A stretch of DNA of 64,000 bases from Marinobacter sp. CHS3-4 (lineage in GTDB: Bacteria; Pseudomonadota; Gammaproteobacteria; Pseudomonadales; Oleiphilaceae). A model generated the notes under the pieces. It ran no database searches, was not told where the DNA came from, and worked only from the letters and a program-made list of their open reading frames with translations. Position 1 is the first letter of the stretch. Each line of letters begins with the position of its first letter. This document shows, piece by piece, positions 1 to 7,761 of this stretch. The stretch is from positions 558,001 through 622,000 of the forward strand of contig NZ_JASGBJ010000002.1 of NCBI RefSeq assembly GCF_030053415.1, in the 5' to 3' direction. The position numbers and the translations under genes were made by a program.

Positions 1-1550
1 GCGGTCTCAACGCAGTCGCCCTGGTAATCGTCAGTCCATTTCGTTACCGAGGTTGAACGCTCTTCAAGGGTTTCGGTAGTCAAATATTCCGAGCTAACCC
101 CCCAAAAAACCGCCTGAGTCATATTAATCTCAGTGTCGAGACGGTTAACCAAGTTCCATACATGTGAAGCCTCAGACTTCCTGACTTCCGGATAATATGA
201 CGCGATATCTACCAAATCCGACACGACCTCAGCCGCTGTCCAAAGAGCACCCAATACACCCGCTTTTTTCTTGATGATGTCTTTTGTTTTCGACCAAGAG
301 CATTCCTCGGTTACCGAGGGACTGTCCGACGATTTGTACAGTTCGAAAATCAAAGACGAAATCTTCACCGGGTTATTTCCAGTGGAAAGCTCGTCTTTAA
401 GAGGTTCTGACGCAAGGTAGTAAAAGTAATCTTGGCTATAGGTGGCTCGAAAACAATCGGGATCTATCCCGCTTAACGAGAGCGCGGGCGCAAAGATGAC
501 ATCAATGATTGACGCAAAGTTTGCGAATCGATATGCAGAAAGGGCCAAGCCCGTTGTTGGTACTTTTTCCTTTCCAGGCCCGTAGGTGTAGAGCCGCGTT
601 TCTGAGGTTGTCTCATCGGTAATTTCAATCGGCAGCTTTTTCAGCACGCTTGAACCGGGGAGAGCAAAATTTCCGCCGCCCACAAAGACCGCTTTAAAAC
701 CAAGCGAGAGGGGATTGAATTCCGAATTGATTAAAGCTGGATCTTGTTCGGCTACGATAGCAACGACAGTTCGGCTGTCTGTGTTTGAGATTTCCAGGTC
801 AAAGGTTGAATTGTTCACCTCCTGAGGCGATACGAGGAGCCCATCCTTAGAAAACTGTCTTTTTTGGGAGGGTGGAATGGCAACATCTTCTTCCCCATCG
901 ACAACAATGTAAGTTGGTTTGACAACATCGGAATCCTGATTGCTAGGAAAGGACACTGATTTAGTCCTATCCTTCGTCGCCCCGCTAGACGCCGCAGTAA
1001 TTATATCGCTGGTGAGAATGGCGCTAATCGCCTCCGCCAGAATAACGGTAAAGGAGTCGTCACTGAGCTCTCCCCACCCCGGCGTCGAGGAAATAAATTC
1101 CACCAGTGCACCCACTTCTTCAAGTTCAAAAATTTTGGCAACTGTTAATGTATTATCGAGATCCAATGCATTCCCTAATCCCGGGACCTGGCTCAAGAAA
1201 AACATAACAGTCGTTTCGGCATTGACCTTCACAGTGCTGGCGCCGGGTTTCAGAAGCGTCATAAAAACGATTCGCCCAGACGCATCAAATGCTGTCAGCA
1301 GTTGATCGGCTTCACCTGAGTTTTTTGGAATTTCAATGGGGTCGCCCGTGTATTCAATATCCTTAAATGCCGGCGACTCCAATAAGGAGACAGGCGCAGC
1401 ACCTTCACCAATTGATACAGAGACCGGTTGGCTTTTTTTTGTAGCGCCTGCATTTGGATCGTCGTTTCCACCGCCTCCACCACCGCAAGCCGCGAGAATC
1501 AGGATTAAAACGGTAATCAAAAAAAGCTTGAGAGCGGAAAAAGTTCGCAC
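1..1550 (-). CDS. Large lipoprotein of unknown function (3' end outside the window)
   Basis: An uninterrupted frame of 516 codons runs from a GTG at 1550 off the left edge of the window, so the C terminus is not seen. The start has an AGAAGGGA ribosome site just upstream. The N terminus is a lipoprotein signal peptide: basic start, hydrophobic stretch, then the lipobox Leu-Ala-Ala-Cys with the lipidated Cys at residue 22, followed by a Gly-rich linker. The rest is acidic and Ser/Thr-rich, looks soluble and extracytoplasmic, and shows no further membrane segment or enzyme motif that I recognise. Base composition is visibly more AT-rich than the neighbouring core genes, so it may be an accessory gene (inference). 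I do not recognise the family. A CRP-like palindrome and a plausible promoter lie upstream. Confidence 0.8.
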   Translation of the reverse strand, partial: MRTFSALKLFLITVLILILAACGGGGGGNDDPNAGATKKSQPVSVSIGEGAAPVSLLESPAFKDIEYTGDPIEIPKNSGEADQLLTAFDASGRIVFMTLLKPGASTVKVNAETTVMFFLSQVPGLGNALDLDNTLTVAKIFELEEVGALVEFISSTPGWGELSDDSFTVILAEAISAILTSDIITAASSGATKDRTKSVSFPSNQDSDVVKPTYIVVDGEEDVAIPPSQKRQFSKDGLLVSPQEVNNSTFDLEISNTDSRTVVAIVAEQDPALINSEFNPLSLGFKAVFVGGGNFALPGSSVLKKLPIEITDETTSETRLYTYGPGKEKVPTTGLALSAYRFANFASIIDVIFAPALSLSGIDPDCFRATYSQDYFYYLASEPLKDELSTGNNPVKISSLIFELYKSSDSPSVTEECSWSKTKDIIKKKAGVLGALWTAAEVVSDLVDIASYYPEVRKSEASHVWNLVNRLDTEINMTQAVFWGVSSEYLTTETLEERSTSVTKWTDDYQGDCVET

Positions 1551-1658
1551 GTGAGTCCCTTCTATGCTGAGAGCTAGTGTCAATCTGGACAATTAATAGG
1601 CAATTCAGGGGCCATCGATAGGAAAACTTTGTGGCAACAGGTTAGTTAAAGCTCTTTT

Positions 1659-1686
1659 ATTAATTGGAGACCGCCCAAACTGTAAA
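1659..1686 (-). promoter_or_regulatory. Candidate sigma-70 promoter of the lipoprotein gene
   Basis: On the minus strand, TTTACA (1686-1681, five of six consensus matches) is separated by 16 bp from ATTAAT (1664-1659, four of six). Transcription would begin near 1652, leaving a leader of about 100 nt before the GTG at 1550. The CRP-like palindrome would be centred about 81-82 bp upstream of that start, a spacing compatible with class I CRP activation. Prediction by eye only. Confidence 0.45.
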
Positions 1687-1725
1687 GTGACTCGACGGTA
1701 AGCCTCTGATTGCTCACCATAAAAG

Positions 1726-1741
1726 CGTGATCTATGTCACA
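1726..1741. promoter_or_regulatory. CRP/Vfr-type binding site
   Basis: CGTGATCTATGTCACA matches the CRP consensus TGTGA-N6-TCACA at nine of ten specified positions. It lies far from any coding region. It is about 82 bp upstream of the predicted minus-strand start at 1652, and about 80 bp upstream of a weaker plus-strand start suggested by TATACT at 1802-1807. cAMP-CRP/Vfr control of the lipoprotein is the simplest reading, but this is inference. Confidence 0.6.
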
Positions 1742-1950
1742 CTTCGTATTGGAGTGAACCCCTCGAGTTAGAATGTTCGCTTTTGTTTAAAAGCTTGCAT
1801 CTATACTGCTGCCCTCGTCACTACTATTCTTTGGGTGGAGCTACCCAGGTTTAGGCGCCTTTCATTGGCTCCCCCCTTCGCGGTAAAAAGCTCCGCTTTC
1901 CAGTGAAGCTGGCCCAAGTTGGTTGAGGTAAAAGGGTGCCTTAAATTAAG

Positions 1951-2379
1951 TTACCGTTGCCTCGGCAAGGCGTAGCTGCCAGTCACGTGGGCGACCAACA
2001 CTTCTTCGCCATCAGCCTCGCCCGGCGAAAGCAGCCGAACCTCACAAAAGGCAATACGACGACCGCGGCGCAACACAGTGGCCTCGGCGATCAGGTCTGC
2101 CGGCGCCGGCTTTTCCAGGAAGTTGATGGACAGGTTACTGGTGACCGCCATCTCTACCTGACCAATAGACGCCATCACCGCGGCATACATGGCGGCGTCG
2201 GCCAGCGCCATCTGCACAGGCCCTGACAACGTTCCACCCGGCCGAATCAAACGTTCGGAAAAGACCAGCCTTGCCCGCGCAAAACCGGGGCCTGCTTCAT
2301 CGACGGTGAAGCCGATGTCTTCCGCCATGGGTACGCCCGCCCGTATTACTTCGCCCAGCTGTTCGGCCGTCAAACTCAT
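1951..2379 (-). CDS. PaaI-type hotdog-fold thioesterase
   Basis: A 142-residue single-domain hotdog protein of the PaaI/YigI thioesterase type, which typically hydrolyses acyl-CoA or aryl-CoA thioesters in the cytoplasm; the substrate here is unknown. The central helix segment with GGTLSGP and ALADAAMY corresponds to the family's catalytic region, and the C-terminal strands (TSNLSINFLEKP, RRGRRIAFCEVRL) complete the hotdog sheet. The frame extends upstream to 2451, but the ATG at 2379 is preceded by GGAGG at good spacing and begins the recognisable domain. It is transcribed away from proS, with 106 bp between the two starts. Confidence 0.8.
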   Translation of the reverse strand: MSLTAEQLGEVIRAGVPMAEDIGFTVDEAGPGFARARLVFSERLIRPGGTLSGPVQMALADAAMYAAVMASIGQVEMAVTSNLSINFLEKPAPADLIAEATVLRRGRRIAFCEVRLLSPGEADGEEVLVAHVTGSYALPRQR

Positions 2380-2485
2380 CAACCTGCCTCCGTCTGTACC
2401 TTGCCCCAATCGCTCCGTACAATAGCGAGCACCCTTTAATAATGAAAGCATTCCGAATTTCCAACTACTGCCAACGGATCACAAC

Positions 2486-4219
2486 ATGCAAGCAAGCCGT
2501 TTCCTGATTGCCACTCAAAAAGAGACTCCCGCTGACGCCGAAATCATCAGCCATCAGATGATGCTTCGGGCCGGCATGATTCGAAAGCTGGCCTCTGGTC
2601 TTTATACCTGGCTGCCAATGGGATTGAGGGTATTGAGGAAGGTTGAGCGCATTGTCCGCGAAGAAATGGACAAAAGCGGCGCTCAGGAAGTGCTGATGCC
2701 AGCGGTGCAGCCTTCGGAACTCTGGGAGGAATCCGGTCGCTGGGTACAGTACGGCGATGAACTGCTTCGCCTCAAGGATCGCCATGGCCGTGATTTCTGC
2801 TTTGGCCCAACCCACGAAGAAGTGATCACCGATCTGATTCGGAATGAGCTGAAAAGCTACAAACAGCTGCCGGCCAATTTCTATCAGATTCAGACAAAAT
2901 TCCGCGATGAGCGACGCCCTCGTTTCGGCGTCATGCGTGCGCGGGAATTCATCATGAAAGACGCCTACTCTTTCCATGTGTCGAAAGAATCGCTGAACGA
3001 AACCTATCAGGTGATGCATCGCACTTACTGCTCGATCTTTGACCGCCTGGGGCTTGACTACCGGCCGGTAGAGGCCGATTCAGGCGCGATCGGTGGCAGT
3101 GCATCACATGAATTCCATGTGCTGGCATCGTCCGGTGAAGACGCCATCGTGTTCAGTACCGAAAGCGATTACGCCGCAAACATTGAAAAAGCCGTGGCAC
3201 TCCCGCCTCAAGGAGATCGCCCAGCGCCTTCAGAAGACATGCAAGAAGTCGCCACACCGGATCAAAAAACCATTGATGCCGTTTGCAAGCTGTTGAATAC
3301 ACATCCTGCCTCAACGGTCAAAACGCTCCTGGTTAAAGCCGAAGAGGATGAAAACGGAAACAGCGGAATAATCGCCCTGGTGCTTCGCGGCGATCATAGC
3401 CTGAACGACATCAAGGCAGAGAATCTAAAGGGCGTGGCCGAGCCGTTGACCATGGCCACCGACGAGGAAATCGAGAAAGCCGTCGGCTGCAAGCCAGGCT
3501 CGATCGGCCCGGTGAACCTGCCAATCCCGGTGATCGTGGATCGCAGTGCAGCCCATCTTGGGGATTTTGTCTGTGGTGCCAACAAAGAGGGTTACCACCT
3601 CACCGGCGTAAACTGGGAACGGGATGCCCCACTAGACCGCATTGAAGATCTTCGGGATGTTGTAGAAGGCGACGACAGCCCCGATGGCAAGGGCATTCTG
3701 GAGATTCGTCGGGGTATTGAAGTGGGCCACATCTTCAAGCTTGGCAACAAATACAGCACGGCCATGAACGCCACAGTGCTGGACGAAAATGGAAAGGCTG
3801 CCACCCTGGAAATGGGCTGTTATGGCATTGGTGTCTCTCGCATCGTGGCGGCGTCGATCGAACAGAATCACGATGATAAGGGCATTATCTGGCCAGAGGC
3901 CATTGCCCCCTTCGAAGTGGCTATTGTGACGCTGAACGGGCACAAGTCACCGGCTGTCCAGGAAGCTGGCGAACGCCTGTATTCACAGCTGAAACAGGCG
4001 GGCTATGACGTATTGCTGGATGACCGCAATGAGCGCCCGGGAGTCAAGTTTGCGGATATCGAACTGATGGGGATTCCGCACCGCTTCGTAGTATCGGATC
4101 GCGGCCTTCAGGCAGAAACCCTCGAATACAAAGGCCGCAGAGACGCAGAGAAACAGGACATCGCACTTGACGGAGCCCTGCCTTTCCTGATCAACAAGTC
4201 GCCCCGCGGCGGCCTGTAA
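2486..4219 (+). CDS. proS: Prolyl-tRNA synthetase
   Basis: Class II aminoacyl-tRNA synthetase that charges tRNA-Pro in the cytoplasm. At 577 residues it has the bacterial architecture: catalytic core with motif 1 near residue 50, motif 2 with the GPTHEE stretch near residues 107-112, the inserted YbaK-like editing domain (about 230-400) that clears mischarged Ala-tRNA-Pro, motif 3 ([10 protein letters not shown], about 444-453), then the anticodon-binding domain. The N terminus MQASRFL is typical of the family. It stands alone on the plus strand, divergent from the thioesterase and convergent with murB. Confidence 0.97.
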   Translation: MQASRFLIATQKETPADAEIISHQMMLRAGMIRKLASGLYTWLPMGLRVLRKVERIVREEMDKSGAQEVLMPAVQPSELWEESGRWVQYGDELLRLKDRHGRDFCFGPTHEEVITDLIRNELKSYKQLPANFYQIQTKFRDERRPRFGVMRAREFIMKDAYSFHVSKESLNETYQVMHRTYCSIFDRLGLDYRPVEADSGAIGGSASHEFHVLASSGEDAIVFSTESDYAANIEKAVALPPQGDRPAPSEDMQEVATPDQKTIDAVCKLLNTHPASTVKTLLVKAEEDENGNSGIIALVLRGDHSLNDIKAENLKGVAEPLTMATDEEIEKAVGCKPGSIGPVNLPIPVIVDRSAAHLGDFVCGANKEGYHLTGVNWERDAPLDRIEDLRDVVEGDDSPDGKGILEIRRGIEVGHIFKLGNKYSTAMNATVLDENGKAATLEMGCYGIGVSRIVAASIEQNHDDKGIIWPEAIAPFEVAIVTLNGHKSPAVQEAGERLYSQLKQAGYDVLLDDRNERPGVKFADIELMGIPHRFVVSDRGLQAETLEYKGRRDAEKQDIALDGALPFLINKSPRGGL

Positions 4220-4232
4220 GCCGGTCTGAAAA

Positions 4233-4267
4233 GAGCCCGGTGATCAGTCACCGACGATGCCGGGCTC
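4233..4267 (-). terminator. Intrinsic terminator of the murB operon, shared with the proS 3' side
   Basis: Perfect 8-bp arms GAGCCCGG/CCGGGCTC (4233-4240 and 4260-4267) enclose 19 nt. On the minus strand the hairpin is followed by TTTTC, giving an intrinsic terminator for murB, whose TGA (4246-4244) lies inside the loop. On the plus strand the same hairpin follows the proS stop, but without a clear U-tract. Confidence 0.65.
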
Positions 4268-5272
4268 CATTTCAAGCTCAATCCCGAATCGGCTCTGTAC
4301 GTCCTGGCGAATGCGTGACGCGAGGTTCAGGATATCCTGCCCATTGCCGTCCGAATGATTCACCAGCACGAGTGCCTGGCGGTTGTGGACGCCCACTTTG
4401 TCATCCCGATACCCTTTCCAGCCGCACTGATCTATCAACCAGGCTGCCGCCACCTTGGCCACCGAGTCATCCGGGTAACCGGCAATGTCCGGATGGCGTT
4501 TTTGCAGCGCTTGCCAGTCTGAGATCGAAATGATCGGATTTTTGAAAAAGCTTCCTACGTTGGGAAGCTGGCTCGGATCGGGTAGCTTTCTGCGACGAAC
4601 GGCCATCACCGCCTGGGCCACATCCGCAGGCGTTAAATGATCCGTGTCCTGGTCTGAAAAGTATTCAGCCAGGTCACGATAATCCAGCTGTAGCGGCCGT
4701 GACCGGGATAGCCTTAGCCGAACGCTCGTAATGACATAGCGCCCGGGGTGGCGCTTGAAAAGACTGTCTCGATAACTGAAATCACACGCCTCATTGGACA
4801 ATGTGATGCTCTTCCCCGTAGCCCGATCCAGCGCCGTGACATCCACCAGCGTGTCTTTCAGTTCGGCACCATAAGCACCGATATTTTGCACCGGAGCTGC
4901 CCCGACAGTACCAGGTATCAGGGCGAGGTTTTCAATCCCCCGGTACCCGGCCTTTGCGGCGTACAGCACGCAATCATGCCAGGATTCACCCGCACCCAGT
5001 TCCAGGGTAGCGCCGTCGTTCTCAACCTCATGCCAACGACGACCGAGGATGGACACCTGCAGTACCAGTCCATAGAAATCGCCGGCAAAAACCAGGTTGC
5101 TTCCACCACCCAGAACCAGGGTCTTTAAATCTTTGGCGTCTGCCCAGTTCAGCGCGTCGCGTAGATCTTCCAGCGACCGGGCTTGGGAGAAAAACTGCGC
5201 GCTTGCCGCAATACCCAGGCTGTTCTTGCTTCGCAGACTCACCCATTCCCGGATCAAGGGGCCACCAGTCAA
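4244..5272 (-). CDS. murB: UDP-N-acetylenolpyruvoylglucosamine reductase
   Basis: FAD- and NADPH-dependent reductase that makes UDP-N-acetylmuramate, the second committed step of peptidoglycan precursor synthesis. At 342 residues it is the long, E. coli-like form. Visible landmarks are the FAD-binding LGGGSNLVF segment, the GTVGAAPVQNIGAYG segment, the YRDSLFK tyrosine loop, the proton-donor serine in NVGSFFKNP and a C-terminal EMEP glutamate. The frame begins with TTG at 5272, whose TTGA overlaps the stop of the phosphatase gene and has GGGAG upstream; a GTG ten codons in is the alternative. The overlap suggests translational coupling. Confidence 0.95.
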   Translation of the reverse strand: MTGGPLIREWVSLRSKNSLGIAASAQFFSQARSLEDLRDALNWADAKDLKTLVLGGGSNLVFAGDFYGLVLQVSILGRRWHEVENDGATLELGAGESWHDCVLYAAKAGYRGIENLALIPGTVGAAPVQNIGAYGAELKDTLVDVTALDRATGKSITLSNEACDFSYRDSLFKRHPGRYVITSVRLRLSRSRPLQLDYRDLAEYFSDQDTDHLTPADVAQAVMAVRRRKLPDPSQLPNVGSFFKNPIISISDWQALQKRHPDIAGYPDDSVAKVAAAWLIDQCGWKGYRDDKVGVHNRQALVLVNHSDGNGQDILNLASRIRQDVQSRFGIELEMEPGIVGD

Positions 5273-5748
5273 CGCAGCGACTCCCGAAGCTTCGCCAGCA
5301 ACCCTTCACTGGCTTCATTGATCAGGTCCAGCACCACTTCAAACCCCTGATCACCGCCGTAATACGGATCAGGCACTTCATCGTGGCCTGAGCGGCCGTA
5401 ACTCAGGAACAGTTCCGGCTTGGCGCCACCGACTCGCTCCCAGACCCTGAGGGTGTCAGAGAGGTTCTGCTTGTCCATCACCAGAACACGATCGAAATCG
5501 ACCAGATCAGACTCCTGAAATTGCCTGGCTCTTAACTGGCTTATATCAACCCCTCGTTGAGAAGCGGCTTGTTGTGCCCTTGCGTCAGGTGTTTTGCCGA
5601 CATGCCAGTGACCGGTGCCACAGGAATCAATTCTGATTCGATCAGCCAGACCCGCCTGCTCAACCACCTGACGAAACACCCCCTCAGCCGTGGGTGAACG
5701 ACAGATATTTCCCAGGCACACGAACAGGACGCTGACAGATTCAGTCAT
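5269..5748 (-). CDS. Low-molecular-weight protein tyrosine phosphatase
   Basis: A 159-residue cytoplasmic phosphatase of the LMW-PTP family. The P-loop CLGNICRS near the N terminus supplies the nucleophile Cys11 and Arg17, and the DPYYGG segment near the C terminus supplies the general-acid Asp. These enzymes dephosphorylate tyrosine kinases and their targets in polysaccharide and envelope control. The frame extends upstream, but AAGGAG lies just before the ATG at 5748, which starts the domain. The gene overlaps kdsB by 8 bp upstream and murB by 4 bp downstream, so it is embedded in an envelope-precursor operon. No cognate tyrosine kinase is visible in the window. Confidence 0.93.
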   Translation of the reverse strand: MTESVSVLFVCLGNICRSPTAEGVFRQVVEQAGLADRIRIDSCGTGHWHVGKTPDARAQQAASQRGVDISQLRARQFQESDLVDFDRVLVMDKQNLSDTLRVWERVGGAKPELFLSYGRSGHDEVPDPYYGGDQGFEVVLDLINEASEGLLAKLRESLR

Positions 5749-6532
5749 AGGATTCTCCTTGCCTTTCAAAGCTTGCGCGCAGACGGTCCAGATCCTCCTG
5801 AGTATCAACCCCGCCCGCCGGCGTGACGCAGGCCTCTTCCACATGGATAAGCGCACCGTTGTATAAAGCTCTCAGCTGTTCAAGAGACTCGGTCACTTCC
5901 GTTGGTGCCGCTGGCCATTCCACAAACGACTGCAGCAGGCTGACCCGATAGCCGTAGATGCCAATGTGTCGAAAATAGCGGGTAGACGTCGGCAGAACGA
6001 TTGATTCGACGGACGGCATCCCCTGCTGCCATTCGTCTCGCCCCCAGGGAATGGGGGCGCGGCTGAAATAGTGCGCCATGCCTCTGGCGTCGCAGACCAC
6101 TTTGACGACGTTAGGGTTAAACAAAGTGGTCGGATCCGTGATTGCCTCGCTAAGCGTTGCAATGGCGGCATCAGGATAAGCTTCAAGGTTGGCGGCCACC
6201 TGATCAATCAGTTGCGGGGGAATCAGTGGCTCGTCGCCCTGAACGTTCACCACGCGATCACGTGACTGGAATTGCAGCTTACGAGCCACCTCCTCGAGTC
6301 GATCTGTGCCGCTGGCATGACCAGCAGAGGTCATCACCACTTCCGCCCCGAAAGCCTGACAGGCCGACTCAATACGTTCATCGTCGGTTGCGATAACCAC
6401 ACGGGATGCATGGCTCTCACAGGCACGCTCGTAGACGTGCTGGATCATGGGCTTACCCGCAATATCCGCAAGGGGCTTGCCCGGTAGGCGAGTGGACGCA
6501 TAGCGAGCTGGTATGACCACGATGTAAGACAT
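5741..6532 (-). CDS. kdsB: 3-deoxy-manno-octulosonate cytidylyltransferase (CMP-Kdo synthetase)
   Basis: Activates Kdo with CTP to CMP-Kdo, the donor for the inner core of lipopolysaccharide. At 263 residues it fits the family. The N-terminal nucleotide-binding signature [16 protein letters not shown] is present (residues 6-21), as are the NVQGDEPL segment and the APIPWGRD region typical of KdsB. It follows ycaR with an 11-bp gap and overlaps the phosphatase gene by 8 bp. Confidence 0.97.
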   Translation of the reverse strand: MSYIVVIPARYASTRLPGKPLADIAGKPMIQHVYERACESHASRVVIATDDERIESACQAFGAEVVMTSAGHASGTDRLEEVARKLQFQSRDRVVNVQGDEPLIPPQLIDQVAANLEAYPDAAIATLSEAITDPTTLFNPNVVKVVCDARGMAHYFSRAPIPWGRDEWQQGMPSVESIVLPTSTRYFRHIGIYGYRVSLLQSFVEWPAAPTEVTESLEQLRALYNGALIHVEEACVTPAGGVDTQEDLDRLRASFERQGESYD

Positions 6533-6543
6533 AGAAAATTCCG

Positions 6544-6732
6544 TTAGCGTTTGTCCAGACGCTCATCCGTAGTCAGTGTACGGGCTTCGGCACTGAGCAT
6601 AACCGGAATACCTTCCCGAATCGGAAAGGCCATGGCGTCCTGATAGCACACCAGTTCGGTGCGCTCGTCGTTCAGTTTCAGGTCTCCCTTGCAGACGGGA
6701 CACGCCAGCAAAGCCATCAGTTTCTTATCCAT
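6544..6732 (-). CDS. ycaR: Trm112-like UPF0434 protein YcaR
   Basis: A 62-residue protein of the Trm112/UPF0434 family with a zinc-ribbon-like start: CPVCKGDL near residues 11-18 and a later Cys in ELVCYQD. The GIPVML element is conserved in YcaR proteins. The function in bacteria is not settled; eukaryotic Trm112 activates methyltransferases. It sits between lpxK and kdsB, the usual place for this family in gammaproteobacteria, with a 48-bp gap to lpxK. Confidence 0.9.
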   Translation of the reverse strand: MDKKLMALLACPVCKGDLKLNDERTELVCYQDAMAFPIREGIPVMLSAEARTLTTDERLDKR

Positions 6733-6780
6733 AACGTTCTACTGTTCACCTTCTGTCGGTTGCGCTGCAAATGCTCTATT

Positions 6781-7761
6781 TCAACGGCCCAGCGCACTGA
6801 TAAAAGCCTTCGAAAATGCCTCTGGCAACTGGGCCTCAACTTCCAGAACCCAGGCATTCTGCAGAGACTGGCCGCGGCATTTTACGGCGTCTTTAGCGGT
6901 CATTAGCAACCATTGATGCTGCCCGCACTTCAGATCCTGAGGACGGAACTGGTGATGATCCGGCAGTGCCCGCTCAGTGACCTCTGCGCCGAGAGCTCTT
7001 AGTGTATCGAAAAACCGGCCGGGATTGCCGATTCCAGCAACCGCCGTCACGGATTTTCCCTTGAGTTCATCGACGGGCAAACGTTGCCCCGTCGTCAGAT
7101 TTCTCAAGGATGTCGGTGCCAGTGTCATGCTGTATTGGTGATCGTGTTCGATGTCATCAAGCCAGCCACCATTGGTTACAACGAAATCAACAGACGCCAG
7201 GCGATCCGGCAGTTCCCGCAATGGTCCAACAGGTATCAGAGCACCGTTGCCTATGCCACGCTGACCGTCAAAGACGGCAATTTCAAGGTCTCGCGGCAGC
7301 CGATAGTGCTGAAGCCCGTCGTCACAAAGAAAGATATTCCCAAGCTCTGTTTCCAGCGACCAGAGAGCTCCCCGTCGCCGGTCTGGATCCACCACAACGG
7401 GACAATTGGTCAGCTCTGCCAGCATCACAGGCTCGTCACCCGCTTCATCTGGTGGCGTGTCCTCAGTCACCTGCATGGGATAATGTTCAGATTTACCGCC
7501 ATAGCCCCGCGTCAGAATGACCGGTTTCCAACCTTGCTCGACAAGCAGTTTTGCCAGCATAGCGGTCAGCGGCGATTTGCCGGTGCCTCCTGCAGTAATG
7601 TTCCCCACCACCACAACCGGAACCGTTATCGGAGAATCCTTCGCCTGCCAGGCCTCTCTTCGACGTTTTTCAGCAATGAACCGATATAACCAGGCCAGCG
7701 GATACAGCGGCCACAACGGGCGGCTGTTGCTGTACCAGAGGCGATCAATCCAGCCGGTCAT
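6781..7761 (-). CDS. lpxK: Tetraacyldisaccharide 4'-kinase
   Basis: Inner-membrane-associated kinase that phosphorylates the 4' position of the lipid A disaccharide precursor. The 326-residue protein has an N-terminal membrane-associating helix (WPLYPLAWLYRFI), then the P-loop GNITAGGTGKSP near residues 53-64 and the DDGLQHY motif characteristic of LpxK. Its start overlaps the msbA stop by 4 bp, so lipid A phosphorylation and flipping genes are translationally coupled. Confidence 0.96.
   Translation of the reverse strand: MTGWIDRLWYSNSRPLWPLYPLAWLYRFIAEKRRREAWQAKDSPITVPVVVVGNITAGGTGKSPLTAMLAKLLVEQGWKPVILTRGYGGKSEHYPMQVTEDTPPDEAGDEPVMLAELTNCPVVVDPDRRRGALWSLETELGNIFLCDDGLQHYRLPRDLEIAVFDGQRGIGNGALIPVGPLRELPDRLASVDFVVTNGGWLDDIEHDHQYSMTLAPTSLRNLTTGQRLPVDELKGKSVTAVAGIGNPGRFFDTLRALGAEVTERALPDHHQFRPQDLKCGQHQWLLMTAKDAVKCRGQSLQNAWVLEVEAQLPEAFSKAFISALGR

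Larger units (their letters stand above)
1551..1950. other. Intergenic region of 400 bp between the lipoprotein and thioesterase genes
   Basis: No convincing coding frame. The left half holds the lipoprotein gene's leader, a promoter candidate (1659-1686) and a CRP-like palindrome (1726-1741). The right half (about 1742-1950) is unexplained. It has a TATACT -10-like box at 1802-1807 on the plus strand without a well-spaced -35, and a small hairpin at 1832-1847 (TGGGT/ACCCA around a 6-nt loop). It does not resemble tRNA, 6S, SRP RNA, RNase P RNA or a riboswitch class I know. Confidence 0.6.

Noticed and set aside
940..1305. Plus-strand ORF of 121 codons inside the left-edge region
   Set aside because: It lies antisense to the long lipoprotein frame, has no ribosome site, and the minus frame has a signal peptide and protein-like sequence.
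1551..1950. Riboswitch or known structural RNA
   Set aside because: No match to the conserved cores of 6S, SRP, RNase P, tmRNA or common riboswitches that I can recall.
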